Shown here: positions 35,575 to 43,883 of the stretch, piece by piece
Layout: each line of letters opens with the position of its first letter
How positions within the stretch are numbered: the first letter of the stretch is position 1
NCBI RefSeq assembly: GCF_003435375.1
Contig: NZ_QWGL01000006.1
Location: 73,832-137,831 of the forward strand
DNA: 64,000 bases
Origin: Clostridium sp. AM34-11AC
GTDB lineage: Bacteria > Bacillota > Clostridia > Lachnospirales > Lachnospiraceae
Direction: 5' to 3'
The notes under the pieces: generated by a model
Databases searched by the model: none
What the model saw: the letters and a program-made list of their open reading frames with translations, nothing else
What the model was told of the DNA's origin: nothing
Position numbers and translations under genes: made by a program

Positions 35575-36633
35575 TTACTGAATCTTTAATCCGAGATCAG
35601 TTACAAGAGTCTTATAAGTTTCAAGGTCAGCAATGATTCTGTCCTCAAAACTCGGTCCATCCATGATATCGATCACATTGTTGGACTTGTTCATGAAATC
35701 AACGAACGCGTCTGACTGTGCCGCGTCAGAGAAGATATGATAGAGCTGATCTACCACTTCATCCGGTGTGCCTGCCGGAACGCCGAGACCTCTCCAGGTA
35801 CCGAGAACTACATTGTAACCGGCTTCTTTACATGTCGGAACATCCGGGATCGTGTCAAGACGCTTATCATTCATAACTGCAAGAACCTTTAAATCGCCGG
35901 ATTCAACATAGTTTGCAACCTCTGCGTAGGAAACCGCTACCGCATCGATATGCTCACCGAGAAGGTCTGTGATCGCACCTGCTGCTCCGTCGTAAGCGAC
36001 ATGTTTGAACTTCGCCCCTGTCTCTTTTGCAAGGCCAGCTGCCGCAAGATGCCAGATCGCGCCGTTACCGGAATTGCCCATGGAGACCTCGTTCTCCTTC
36101 GCGTAGTTGATGAAATCCTCGATGGTGTTGAAACGGTCGTCCTTCGCGTTTACCGTGATGGCAGAGCATGCGCTGTTTACCATCATGATCGGCTTAAACA
36201 TGGAATATGTAAGTCCTGCGTTTGTCCCCATTGCCTCAAGTGTCGCGAGCTCTACCGTGATCATGGTAACGGTAGTTCCGTCTGCCGTGGCATTGGCACC
36301 CGCGAGCATACCTGTCGCTCCGCCGCCGCCGGAACGGTTTTCAACGGAAATATTCTTGAAGGAGCCCTTTGCGGCGTCTGCTAAGGCACGCATAACTGTA
36401 TCGGTACCGCCGCCTGCATCGTAAGGAACGATACATGTAACCGTCTTATTCTTCCAGTCGGATACATCCACGCCGGAACCGTCAGCCTCTTTGCTCTCTG
36501 TATTTGCATTTTCAGCAGCTTTCGTCTCCTCGACAGCTGCCGTTGTCTCTGTTGTGGTAGAATTACCGCTGCATGCGGTGAGGGATGCCGCCATTGCTGC
36601 GGCGAGGGCCAAGCTTAATACTCGTTTTTTCAT
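35575..36633 (-). CDS. tctC: TTT-family solute-binding lipoprotein TctC, copy 2
   Basis: 352 residues. The lipobox is LTACS and the spacer is Thr/Glu-rich but not the same as in copy 1. The mature domain is nearly identical to copy 1 through the ligand loops VTCIVPYDAGGGTD and ENRSGGGGATGML. GGAGAG precedes the ATG. It follows the dgoK gene by about 190 bases and has its own promoter. Confidence 0.93.
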   Translation of the reverse strand: MKKRVLSLALAAAMAASLTACSGNSTTTETTAAVEETKAAENANTESKEADGSGVDVSDWKNKTVTCIVPYDAGGGTDTVMRALADAAKGSFKNISVENRSGGGGATGMLAGANATADGTTVTMITVELATLEAMGTNAGLTYSMFKPIMMVNSACSAITVNAKDDRFNTIEDFINYAKENEVSMGNSGNGAIWHLAAAGLAKETGAKFKHVAYDGAAGAITDLLGEHIDAVAVSYAEVANYVESGDLKVLAVMNDKRLDTIPDVPTCKEAGYNVVLGTWRGLGVPAGTPDEVVDQLYHIFSDAAQSDAFVDFMNKSNNVIDIMDGPSFEDRIIADLETYKTLVTDLGLKIQ

Positions 36634-36716
36634 AACAAGTCTCTCCTTTTTAGATATTTTCTTCTGAATCTCTTCCCATTGTTTTCAGAAAGTTTAGAGA
36701 TTCTTTATACATATCT

Positions 36717-36745
36717 ATTTTAGGAAAACCAGCCCTTGCCGTCAA
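36717..36745 (-). promoter_or_regulatory. Promoter of the second tctCBA operon
   Basis: TTGACG (36740-36745), 17 bases, TAAAAT (36717-36722) on the minus strand. A palindrome ATCAAT-AAA-ATTGAT lies upstream at 36784-36798 and may be an operator or part of the dgoK 3' end. Confidence 0.7.
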
Positions 36746-36783
36746 GCTGTCAGGCGCTTAGAACGTGTTAAGTTGTGTGATAG

Positions 36784-36798
36784 ATCAATAAAATTGAT
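36784..36798. promoter_or_regulatory. Palindrome upstream of tctC copy 2
   Basis: ATCAAT-AAA-ATTGAT, perfect over both arms, about 40 bases upstream of the -35 and 28 bases after the dgoK stop. Flanking GATAG/CTATC extends the dyad imperfectly. It is a possible operator for a regulator not encoded in this window. Confidence 0.4.
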
Positions 36799-36825
36799 GT
36801 GAATTCTATCTGAGTTTTCGTAATT

Positions 36826-37836
36826 TTACTTATTTTTTTCTGTCAGAGATACAATATGCAGGGCTCCTTTGGCAGATGTAGGAACGGAGTCCTTCGGGAT
36901 GAATTCCGTCACATGCCTGAAGAAATTCTCCTTAGCGAAGAGGTCCATGAGAGCTTCTCTCAGGGGATTCTTCCCGTAGATCACAACCGTTGTATCAGCA
37001 TCGCATTTTAACGCGCTACTGTTCTTTACGGCCTCCATATCGTTCTGTAAGACAGCGCCGAGAACATAGCTTGCGATCTTCGTCTTATCCGGCTCCGCGA
37101 AGGTATTTAAGATCCTTGCAGAGAAACATGCGCGGCCGATTCCCGTCTTCCTGGCAGTCTCGTATCCCGCGAGAACATACTCTTTCGCATAAGTCTCCTC
37201 AGAAGCGAAGGAATGTCCAACCGCATCCGCGATCAGGGTATCGTTTGTGATAACGGAGAGGAGCTCTCCCGTGATCGTTGTGAGGCAGCCAGTGATCTTT
37301 CCGTCGCGGTCCACGGAGACAAACTTCGTGTGGGAACCAGGAAGAACGAGAAGATACGGTTGTCCCTTTGGAAGGCTCTCGATCACAGCAACGGTCTCAA
37401 CCTCCTCGCCGCGCATCATATCCATCGACTCGAAGGTCGTAAGATCCAGCTTTCCGTCGCGGTTTTTCACTCCCGGGATAAAGAGGATCGGGAGCGGGCA
37501 TACATCCTCGATAAGAACACTCTTTGCCGCCTTCGCAAGGTCCTCTGCAGATACCGGGGCAACCACGTGAGGGATCTCTGTGAGTCCCACGTTGGAGGTG
37601 ATCATTCCGGACGCAGCGACCTGCTTTACATCGTCATATGTAATATCAGCCTGCTTTAAGACATCCTCAAGACAGCCCTTGATTGCTGCCTTTAAGCGGT
37701 TATTATTACCGTCGATAGCGGTGATGCGGACACCGATCTCGGATTTTGCGGATGCCACTGCCTCATATTTCTCATTAAACAGGTACACACGGGTATTCGT
37801 TGTTCCTGTGTCGATCGTGATCGTATAGTTTTTCAT
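36826..37836 (-). CDS. dgoK: 2-dehydro-3-deoxygalactonokinase
   Basis: A 336-residue sugar-acid kinase of the DgoK family. The N-terminal TIDTGTTNTRVYLF is the ASKHA phosphate-binding motif, and LPGSHTKFVSVDRDGKI is the second. It phosphorylates 2-dehydro-3-deoxygalactonate, whose product is split by the aldolase encoded just upstream. The genes are 23 bases apart. No galactonate dehydratase is in the window, so the upstream half of the pathway lies elsewhere or the imported solute is already the keto-deoxy acid. Confidence 0.9.
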   Translation of the reverse strand: MKNYTITIDTGTTNTRVYLFNEKYEAVASAKSEIGVRITAIDGNNNRLKAAIKGCLEDVLKQADITYDDVKQVAASGMITSNVGLTEIPHVVAPVSAEDLAKAAKSVLIEDVCPLPILFIPGVKNRDGKLDLTTFESMDMMRGEEVETVAVIESLPKGQPYLLVLPGSHTKFVSVDRDGKITGCLTTITGELLSVITNDTLIADAVGHSFASEETYAKEYVLAGYETARKTGIGRACFSARILNTFAEPDKTKIASYVLGAVLQNDMEAVKNSSALKCDADTTVVIYGKNPLREALMDLFAKENFFRHVTEFIPKDSVPTSAKGALHIVSLTEKNK

Positions 37837-37859
37837 TTTATGACTGCTCTCCTGTTGTT

Positions 37860-38510
37860 TTAGTTCTCTGCTGCTTTTACATAAACCTCAGCCAAGGCCT
37901 TCAACTCATCGTATCTGCCCTCTTCGATCATCTTCTTGTTTGTAAGGCTGGAACCGATTCCAAGACCGATAAAGCCAGCTTTTAAGAAGTCTGGAAGGTT
38001 CTTGTCATCCACACCGCCAACTGCGATCATCGGAACGTTGTTGATTGGTGCCATGACAGCCTTACAGTAAGAAAGACCAAGATTTCCTGCCGGGAAAAGT
38101 TTTACAACAGATGCGCCGCAACGGTAAGCGTCAGCGATTTCAGACGGAGTCATAGCGCCCGGAATTGACTCAAGACCGCATGCTACAGTCTCTTTAATTA
38201 CAGTCTCGTCCACATTCGGAGCAAGTGCGAAGGATGCGCCTGCCTCTTTCGCCGCACGAACTTCCTCCACAGACATCACGGTTCCGGCTCCGATCACCAT
38301 CTTGTCCCCCAGCGCCTCGCGGACCGCGCGGATAGCATTCGGAGTATCAATGAGCTTTGTCTCGGATTTCTGGTTAAAAGTGATCTCTAAAAGGCGGATC
38401 CCACCATCATATAATGCCTTTGCAACATCAACGATCTTTTCAGACGGTACACCTCTTAAGATCGCAATAATTTTATGTTCCCTGATCAGACTTTCAATTT
38501 TCTTTTCCAT
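37860..38510 (-). CDS. eda: KDPG/KDPGal (KHG) aldolase
   Basis: 216 residues from ATG 38510, which has AGGAGA upstream; an earlier in-frame ATG is unlikely. It is a class I aldolase of the Eda/DgoA family: R19 in AILRGV, E42 in LLEITF and Schiff-base K137 in SVVKLFPAG. It splits a 6-phospho-2-keto-3-deoxy acid into pyruvate and glyceraldehyde 3-phosphate. Pairing with dgoK suggests the galactonate-derived substrate, although the family is not strictly specific. Confidence 0.92.
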   Translation of the reverse strand: MEKKIESLIREHKIIAILRGVPSEKIVDVAKALYDGGIRLLEITFNQKSETKLIDTPNAIRAVREALGDKMVIGAGTVMSVEEVRAAKEAGASFALAPNVDETVIKETVACGLESIPGAMTPSEIADAYRCGASVVKLFPAGNLGLSYCKAVMAPINNVPMIAVGGVDDKNLPDFLKAGFIGLGIGSSLTNKKMIEEGRYDELKALAEVYVKAAEN

Positions 38511-38637
38511 ATTTGTTTGTCTCCTTCCTCTGATGCACTTGATGCTTGTCTGCACGCATATCCATTTTCATATACTGCTGACAATGCTTCCCGCAGACTG
38601 CCGCCTTTTTTGCAGCTATATCCGCCTCTCTTTCCAT

Positions 38638-38666
38638 AGTATAGTACGTCTCTTTTTATCCCGCAA
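38638..38666 (-). promoter_or_regulatory. Promoter of eda-dgoK
   Basis: TTGCGG (38661-38666), 17 bases, TATACT (38638-38643) on the minus strand. The leader of about 120 bases to the eda ATG contains no obvious riboswitch. Confidence 0.6.
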
Positions 38667-38743
38667 CCGTATTTTGTCCCCTGCTCCGTATCGGTTTTAT
38701 CACCACAACCCTTAATTTTGGAACTTCGGTGAGATCTCTCGTA

Positions 38744-38783
38744 TTAAAAAAGAAAAAGGAGCCGTCCCCAAAGGAACAGCCCC
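38744..38783 (-). terminator. Terminator of rpsU
   Basis: GGGGCTGTTCC pairs with GGACGGCTCC (wobbles included) across a short loop, followed on the minus strand by TTTTTCTTTTTT. It is ten bases after the rpsU stop. Confidence 0.85.
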
Positions 38784-38793
38784 TGTACGCTTA

Positions 38794-38970
38794 TTAGTTG
38801 TACTTGCGCTTTCTTGCCGCTTCAGACTTCTTTTTACGTCTTACGCTCGGCTTCTCATAATGCTCTCTTTTACGAATCTCCTGCTGAATACCTGCCTTTG
38901 CGCAGTTTCTTTTGAATCTGCGTAAAGCGCTGTCCAGGCTTTCGTTATCTTTAACGATTACGTTTGACAT
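38794..38970 (-). CDS. rpsU: 30S ribosomal protein S21
   Basis: A 58-residue basic protein reading [19 protein letters not shown], then [20 protein letters not shown], and ending in a lysine/arginine-rich tail. These are the S21 hallmarks. S21 binds near the anti-Shine-Dalgarno region of 16S rRNA. AGGTG lies eight bases ahead of the ATG, and a good promoter and terminator bracket it as a single-gene unit. Confidence 0.96.
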   Translation of the reverse strand: MSNVIVKDNESLDSALRRFKRNCAKAGIQQEIRKREHYEKPSVRRKKKSEAARKRKYN

Positions 38971-39046
38971 AGCTCACACCTAACCTCCCTCCAGTTGTGT
39001 AATTGTGCATAATACAACTGTTTGGGTATTTTTTAGCACTGGTATG

Positions 39047-39074
39047 ATTATATCATAAATTACACATTCGTCAA
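39047..39074 (-). promoter_or_regulatory. Promoter of rpsU
   Basis: TTGACG (39069-39074), 16 bases, perfect TATAAT (39047-39052) on the minus strand. The leader is about 70 bases and contains CAGTTGTA/ACACAACTG arms that can pair ahead of the ribosome binding site. Confidence 0.75.
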
Positions 39075-39112
39075 CCTATTTTTACTAGAAAAATGCATTT
39101 TTTTCAAATTTA

Positions 39113-39153
39113 TTTTTGATGCCGGGCAACCTTGCACAGCCCGGCATCAAAAA
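39113..39153. terminator. Hairpin after alaS
   Basis: TTTTTGATGCCGGGC pairs with GCCCGGCATCAAAAA across 11 bases, a 15-bp stem 27 bases after the alaS stop. The Ts are part of the stem, and no T tract follows on either strand, so termination would not be of the ordinary type; it may protect the RNA end. Confidence 0.6.
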
Positions 39154-39179
39154 GGCTTGAAACAGCCTTCATTCTTAAC

Positions 39180-41834
39180 TTATTTTACCTGCTCAGAAAC
39201 GACTTCCGCAACCTTTATGAGTGCGTCCGCAACGCCTTCCGGATTCTTACCGCCGGCCTGCGCCATGTTCGGACGTCCGCCGCCGCCGCCACCTACAAGA
39301 CCTGCGATGGCCTTGATGAGGTTACCTGCGTGAGCGCCCTTCTTCTGGGCTTCGTCTGTCACAGCAGCCATAAGATTTACCTTGCCGTCAAGAACGGATG
39401 CGATCACAACAACGCCTTCTCCGATCTTCTCCTTTAACTGGTCGCCTAAGTTTCTTAAGCCGTTCATGTCAACGCCGTCTGCGCGGACTGCGAGGACTTT
39501 CACGCCCTTCACTTCCTGAACCTGATCCATTACATCGCCCATTGCCTCTTTGGCAAGCTTGCTCTTTAACTTCTCGTTCTCGGAGTGGAGTGTCTTGATC
39601 TCCTCCATCATGGACTCGATCTTTGTCTTTAAATCAGCCGGAGTGGACTTTGCTGCAGCTGCTACCGCATGAAGCTCCTGCTCTACATTCTCATAGTGAT
39701 GGATCAGACCATCAGAGGTGAGTGCCTCGATACGTCTTACACCTGCTGCTACACCAGCCTCGGAAAGGATCTTGAAGCAGCTGATCTCGGAGGTATTCTT
39801 AACGTGGGTACCGCCGCAGAGCTCTGTGGAGAAGTCTCCCATTCTTACGACACGGACCTTATCGCCGTATTTCTCTCCAAAGAGCGCCATCGCGCCTGTC
39901 TTCTTTGCGTCCTCCAGACTCATAACATCTGTAACAACCGGAAGTGCCGCGCGGATCTCTTTATTTACAATATTCTCAACTTCCTTGATCTCATCCTGGC
40001 TCATTGCAGAGAAGTGAGTGAAGTCGAAACGAAGTCTGTCTCTTGTTACAAGGGAACCAGCCTGCTCAACGTGTGTGCCGAGTACGGTTCTTAATGCCTT
40101 GTGGAGAAGGTGGGTCGCACTGTGGTTTCTTCCGATCAGGGAACGGTTCTCCTCATCTACCTTAAGAGTTACTGTCTCACCTGTCTGGAACATACCGCTT
40201 ACCATATGTCCGATATGACCGATCTTTCCGCCCTGAAGATGGATCGTATCTTCTACCTCGAACTTGCCGTTCGCACTCTCGATCACGCCGCGGTCACCGA
40301 CCTGACCGCCCATGGTTCCGTAGAATGGAGTCTCAGAGGTGATAACGCATGCTTTCTCACCGTCTGTCACCGCGTCTGCGATCTCATCCTCGCCCTCTTC
40401 ATCAGCGGCAAGTCTTACGAGGGCTGTCACCTTGGACTCATCCTCAAGCTTGTCATATCCTGTGAAAGCGGATGTTAAGGATGCGTCGAGTTTCTGGTAG
40501 ATATCGTCGCGTCCCATGTAGTTTGTGGTCTTTCTGGCACTTCTTGCAGTCTCTCTCTGAACCTGCATTGCCTTGTGGAAACCTTCTTCATCGACAGTGA
40601 GTCCCTTATCGTCGAGGATCTCCTTTGTTAAGTCGATCGGGAATCCGTAAGTATCGTAGAGCTTGAACGCATCCTCACCGGCAAGGACCTTTGTTCCCTT
40701 TGCTTCCATATCTTTTTCAAGATCAGCAAGGATCTCAAGACCTTTGTCGATGGTGTTGGCAAAACGCTCTTCCTCCTGGTCGATCACGCGGAGGATCATA
40801 TCTTTCTTCTCCTCTAACTCCGGATAACCGTCCTTGGAGAGATCGATAACGACCTGTGCAAGCTTTGTCATGAAGCTTCCCTCGATGCCGAGGATACGTC
40901 CGTGACGTACTGCTCTTCTTAAAAGTCTGCGGAATACATAACCTCTGCCCTCGTTGGACGGCATGATTCCGTCAGATGCCATAAATGTGCAGCTCTTTAC
41001 GTGGTCAGCGATAATACGGAGAGAAACGTCCTTCTTGTCGTCCTCCTCATATCTGCAGTGTGCAAGAGCGCCCACCTCGTCCATCAGGGCACGGTTTGTA
41101 TCTACATCGAAAAGGGATGCCACATCCTGGCAGACAACAGCCAGTCTCTCGAGTCCCATACCTGTATCGATGTTCTTCTGGATCAGATCGGTGTAATTTC
41201 CGTGTCCGTCATTGTTGAACTGGGAGAATACGACATTCCATACTTCCATGAAACGGTCTCCCTCGCCACCCATAACGTCCTCCGGGCCTGTACCATACTT
41301 CTCTCCGCGGTCATAGTAGATCTCAGAGCACGGGCCGCACGGACCTGCACCATGCTCCCAGAAGTTGTCTTCTTTGCCAAAACGGTAGATTCTCTCTTTC
41401 GGGATTCCGATCTCCTCGTTCCAGATGCGGAAAGCCTCATCATCGTCAAGGTAAACGGACGGATAGAGACGGTCTGCCGGGATTCCTACGCATTCGGTCA
41501 GGAACTCCCATGCCCAGTGGATCGCTTCTGTCTTGAAGTAATCGCCGAAGGAGAAGTTTCCCAACATTTCGAAGAATGTGCCGTGGCGGGCTGTCTTACC
41601 GATATTTTCGATATCGCCGGTACGGATACATTTCTGGCATGTGGTGACTCTGCGCCTCGGTGGGATCTCCTGGCCTGTGAAGTACGGCTTTAACGGTGCC
41701 ATACCGGAGTTGATCAAAAGTAAGCTGTTATCGTTGTGCGGAACGAGGGAGAAACTCTTCATCGCAAGATGTTCCTTGCTCTCGAAGAATTCAAGGAACA
41801 TTCTCCTCAGTTCGTTTACACCATATTTCTGCAT
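39180..41834 (-). CDS. alaS: Alanyl-tRNA synthetase
   Basis: 884 residues, the full class II enzyme with editing and C-Ala domains. GRNHSATHLLHKAL and CGGTHVKNTSEI supply the editing-domain zinc ligands, and GGGGGGRPNMAQAGGKNPEG is the DHHA1-type C-terminal motif. It charges tRNA-Ala and hydrolyses Ser-tRNA-Ala. AGGAGG lies seven bases before the ATG, which is 15 bases after the small membrane peptide gene. Confidence 0.97.
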   Translation of the reverse strand: MQKYGVNELRRMFLEFFESKEHLAMKSFSLVPHNDNSLLLINSGMAPLKPYFTGQEIPPRRRVTTCQKCIRTGDIENIGKTARHGTFFEMLGNFSFGDYFKTEAIHWAWEFLTECVGIPADRLYPSVYLDDDEAFRIWNEEIGIPKERIYRFGKEDNFWEHGAGPCGPCSEIYYDRGEKYGTGPEDVMGGEGDRFMEVWNVVFSQFNNDGHGNYTDLIQKNIDTGMGLERLAVVCQDVASLFDVDTNRALMDEVGALAHCRYEEDDKKDVSLRIIADHVKSCTFMASDGIMPSNEGRGYVFRRLLRRAVRHGRILGIEGSFMTKLAQVVIDLSKDGYPELEEKKDMILRVIDQEEERFANTIDKGLEILADLEKDMEAKGTKVLAGEDAFKLYDTYGFPIDLTKEILDDKGLTVDEEGFHKAMQVQRETARSARKTTNYMGRDDIYQKLDASLTSAFTGYDKLEDESKVTALVRLAADEEGEDEIADAVTDGEKACVITSETPFYGTMGGQVGDRGVIESANGKFEVEDTIHLQGGKIGHIGHMVSGMFQTGETVTLKVDEENRSLIGRNHSATHLLHKALRTVLGTHVEQAGSLVTRDRLRFDFTHFSAMSQDEIKEVENIVNKEIRAALPVVTDVMSLEDAKKTGAMALFGEKYGDKVRVVRMGDFSTELCGGTHVKNTSEISCFKILSEAGVAAGVRRIEALTSDGLIHHYENVEQELHAVAAAAKSTPADLKTKIESMMEEIKTLHSENEKLKSKLAKEAMGDVMDQVQEVKGVKVLAVRADGVDMNGLRNLGDQLKEKIGEGVVVIASVLDGKVNLMAAVTDEAQKKGAHAGNLIKAIAGLVGGGGGGRPNMAQAGGKNPEGVADALIKVAEVVSEQVK

Positions 41835-41849
41835 GGTACTGCCTCCTGG

Positions 41850-41972
41850 TTACTGTTGTGTACTTTTTTTATCTCTGAATTTCTTACCCAGAACGATACC
41901 CGCCAGGGCAACTGCGGCCAGAATCACAGCCTCTAAAGCTGTTGAAATACATGATGCGAAAAATGCGGACAT
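41850..41972 (-). CDS. Small membrane peptide upstream of alaS
   Basis: 40 residues, starting MSAFFASCISTALEAVILA and ending GKKFRDKKSTQQ: one hydrophobic helix and a positively charged C-terminal tail. GGAGG lies seven bases ahead of the ATG, and it is co-transcribed with alaS. Similar one-helix peptides ending in GKKxRDxK are common unannotated or misannotated proteins in Lachnospiraceae. No function can be assigned. Confidence 0.7.
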   Translation of the reverse strand: MSAFFASCISTALEAVILAAVALAGIVLGKKFRDKKSTQQ

Positions 41973-42064
41973 AAAAACGCCTCCTTCTCCGGCTGTCTAA
42001 AATTCAGACGCCTGTGTTTAAAATGACACATTTGTACAGTTTCTATTTATATTATTTTTTCGGG

Positions 42065-42104
42065 ATCTGCCCATAAAGCCGGTGCGCCGGTCTTCTGCGC
42101 AGAT
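42065..42104 (-). ncRNA. Structured leader of the alaS transcript
   Basis: On the minus strand ATCTGC and GCAGAT enclose a CCGG-CGCA-CCGG hairpin, giving a 40-base structure soon after the predicted start. The T-box signature (AGGGTGGNACCGCG) is absent, so this is not a T-box. The rest of the 305-base gap holds the promoter, a small GCCGT/ACGGC hairpin and the terminator of the next gene. Confidence 0.45.
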
Positions 42105-42117
42105 TCTCATAACTTAT

Positions 42118-42146
42118 ACTATAATCGTTTCTCGTTCTGTTGGCAA
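42118..42146 (-). promoter_or_regulatory. Promoter of the alaS operon
   Basis: TTGCCA (42141-42146), 17 bases, TATAGT (42118-42123) on the minus strand. The start would be about 140 bases before the small peptide gene. Confidence 0.7.
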
Positions 42147-42223
42147 GATGTTTTTTCTGTTCCGTGGCATTCTGGTGGACCTTTTCTGCCGTCAAACGGC
42201 TTTTCTGTCACTTCTTCATAAGT

Positions 42224-42265
42224 GAAACCGGCGCATCTGAATTTTTTAGTGATTCAAATGCGCCG
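42224..42265 (-). terminator. Terminator of the DUF1311 gene
   Basis: CGGCGCATTTGAAT pairs with ATTCAGATGCGCCG across a nine-base A-rich loop, 12 bases after the stop at 42278. The following T tract is short. Confidence 0.6.
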
Positions 42266-42277
42266 ATGTGTCGTCTT

Positions 42278-43201
42278 TTATTTTTTCTCAGGCTCCAGGT
42301 AATCCCCATAATTTTCCAGCAGTTCATAGCATCGGTCCATCGTCACGCTCGCTGATGTGCGGACATACTCGATGCTCTGGGATGGTGTGCTGTTTGACTT
42401 CGCACTGGCTTTATCCGCCGCCAGGTCGCGCTTTCGAATCCACTCCACTTCTTCCCGGCGGAGCGCTTCCGCTGCACTCTCGTCCATCTCTTTATGGATG
42501 CTTGAATAGATCAGGTTCAGCTCGCGGTCCCAGAGATTTCTCACATATTCCGCCGTCGCATACCGGGAGGTCTGACTCATCGTCTGATCATCCTGGTACT
42601 TTTCCGCCTCAGTTCTAACCGCCTCAAGGCGCTCCTCCAGATCAGAACGTGTGTATTCGATCACAAGTTTTGCTTCCCCTGCATTTTCCGATGCTGTGCT
42701 GTCCGGTTCCAGCGGGGACTTGACCGTCTCTTCCACCGGTATCCCTGCCGCCTCGTCTGTGCCTCCGCTCACCGCCAGCTGATCATTATCCGCCAGTGAC
42801 AGGTCGCTGACCTCCGCATCGGGAGCTTCTGCCGCTGCGTTTTCTTTCGTCGCAGATTCTTTCATCCTTGTTTCAGTATCAGAAGCTTCTCCCCCATCTT
42901 CCGGTCCCCGGCTGCCTTTTGCATCCGCGTGGTACAGGGCGATCCCGTTATCGGCAGGGCCGCACGCCGGAGCTGGCGCATTCTGGGCTGCCGGGGTATT
43001 TTCTGCCACCTTCATCCGATTCTCTGTCATATAGGGATTCCCGGAATTTCCCGCATCCGGTTGCATGGCATCCGCCTCGAAACCGACGACAGCCGCGGTA
43101 TTCACCCCATGGGAAGAAACAAATTTTTCCATTTCCCATGTGGCGGATACCCCGGCCATCAGGATTCCAATAATTATCAACCATATTCTGCGTCTGCTCA
43201 T
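42278..43201 (-). CDS. Membrane-anchored DUF1311/LprI-like protein
   Basis: 307 residues: an N-terminal membrane segment (RIWLIIIGILMAGVSATWEM), a long Glu/Ala/Asp-rich low-complexity linker (about residues 45-185), and a helical C-terminal domain. There ELNLIYSSIHKEMDESAAEAL, VEWIRKRDLAADKAS and MDRCYELLENYG match the lysozyme-inhibitor LprI/DUF1311 layout (AW-x-RxRD ... RxxEL). Its extracytoplasmic role is unknown; SpoIIIAH-like topology was considered, but the C-terminal domain does not fit. Confidence 0.6.
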   Translation of the reverse strand: MSRRRIWLIIIGILMAGVSATWEMEKFVSSHGVNTAAVVGFEADAMQPDAGNSGNPYMTENRMKVAENTPAAQNAPAPACGPADNGIALYHADAKGSRGPEDGGEASDTETRMKESATKENAAAEAPDAEVSDLSLADNDQLAVSGGTDEAAGIPVEETVKSPLEPDSTASENAGEAKLVIEYTRSDLEERLEAVRTEAEKYQDDQTMSQTSRYATAEYVRNLWDRELNLIYSSIHKEMDESAAEALRREEVEWIRKRDLAADKASAKSNSTPSQSIEYVRTSASVTMDRCYELLENYGDYLEPEKK

Positions 43202-43333
43202 ATGTGCCCTCTCGATTTTTCAGGTAACTTTTGTTCTACTAAAAAGATACCATATCGTGAGATCTTTGTGAACAAAAAACGCAAATTAGTAATACATTGT
43301 AAGACTTTTGTAAAAAACAGCGCAACTGCCTTT

Positions 43334-43813
43334 TTAGTTACTAAGCCCCGTATCCACCAACAGATCCCCACCATCCGCAGCGCTGGTGGCCAGGCGGTCA
43401 CAGCGCTCGTTTCCGGGATGGCCGTCATGGCCCTTGACCCAGTGAAACGTCACTTTATGCGGGTTCATCGCGACGAGCAGCCGTTTCCAGAGGTCCGAAT
43501 TTTTTACCGGTCCCGTCTTAGGGCGGACCCAGTTATGCTTAACCCAGCCGTCGATCCATTTCTGGTTGAAAGCGTCCACGAGATATTTCGAATCGGAATA
43601 AAGGTCTACCTCACAGGACCGGTTTAACGCTTCAAGTCCCACGATCGCTGCCATAAGTTCCATCCGGTTATTGGTTGTCCGCACATATCCCGCGGACAAT
43701 TCCTTTTCGTGGAGAGTCCCATTTTTATCAATAAACTGGAGCACCGCTCCGTATCCGCCCGGCCCGTCCGGATTTCCGCGGGCCGCTCCGTCCGTATAAA
43801 GTGTTACTTTCAT
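43334..43813 (-). CDS. rnhA: Ribonuclease HI
   Basis: A 159-residue RNase H1. The acidic catalytic residues appear in [10 protein letters not shown] (D8), [15 protein letters not shown] (Glu), [11 protein letters not shown] (Asp) and the C-terminal [15 protein letters not shown]. It degrades RNA in RNA:DNA hybrids. The gene is about 70 bases downstream of the beta-CASP nuclease gene and reads toward the DUF1311 gene. Confidence 0.95.
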   Translation of the reverse strand: MKVTLYTDGAARGNPDGPGGYGAVLQFIDKNGTLHEKELSAGYVRTTNNRMELMAAIVGLEALNRSCEVDLYSDSKYLVDAFNQKWIDGWVKHNWVRPKTGPVKNSDLWKRLLVAMNPHKVTFHWVKGHDGHPGNERCDRLATSAADGGDLLVDTGLSN

Positions 43814-43883
43814 GTCTATTTTGTAATTCCTCTCAGATGTCTTATTTTATATGATTCCGGAATTCAGACGGCTCAAGCCGCAG

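Noticed and set aside
30118..36633. Transporter duplication as an assembly artefact
   Set aside because: The copies differ by many silent and several amino-acid changes and have unrelated intergenic hairpins.
36784..36798. Terminator of dgoK at the ATCAAT palindrome
   Set aside because: The stem is AT-only and short with no T tract; it was kept only as a possible operator.
41973..42277. T-box riboswitch ahead of alaS
   Set aside because: The conserved T-box sequence and an antiterminator/terminator pair are not present; only a short structured leader is seen.
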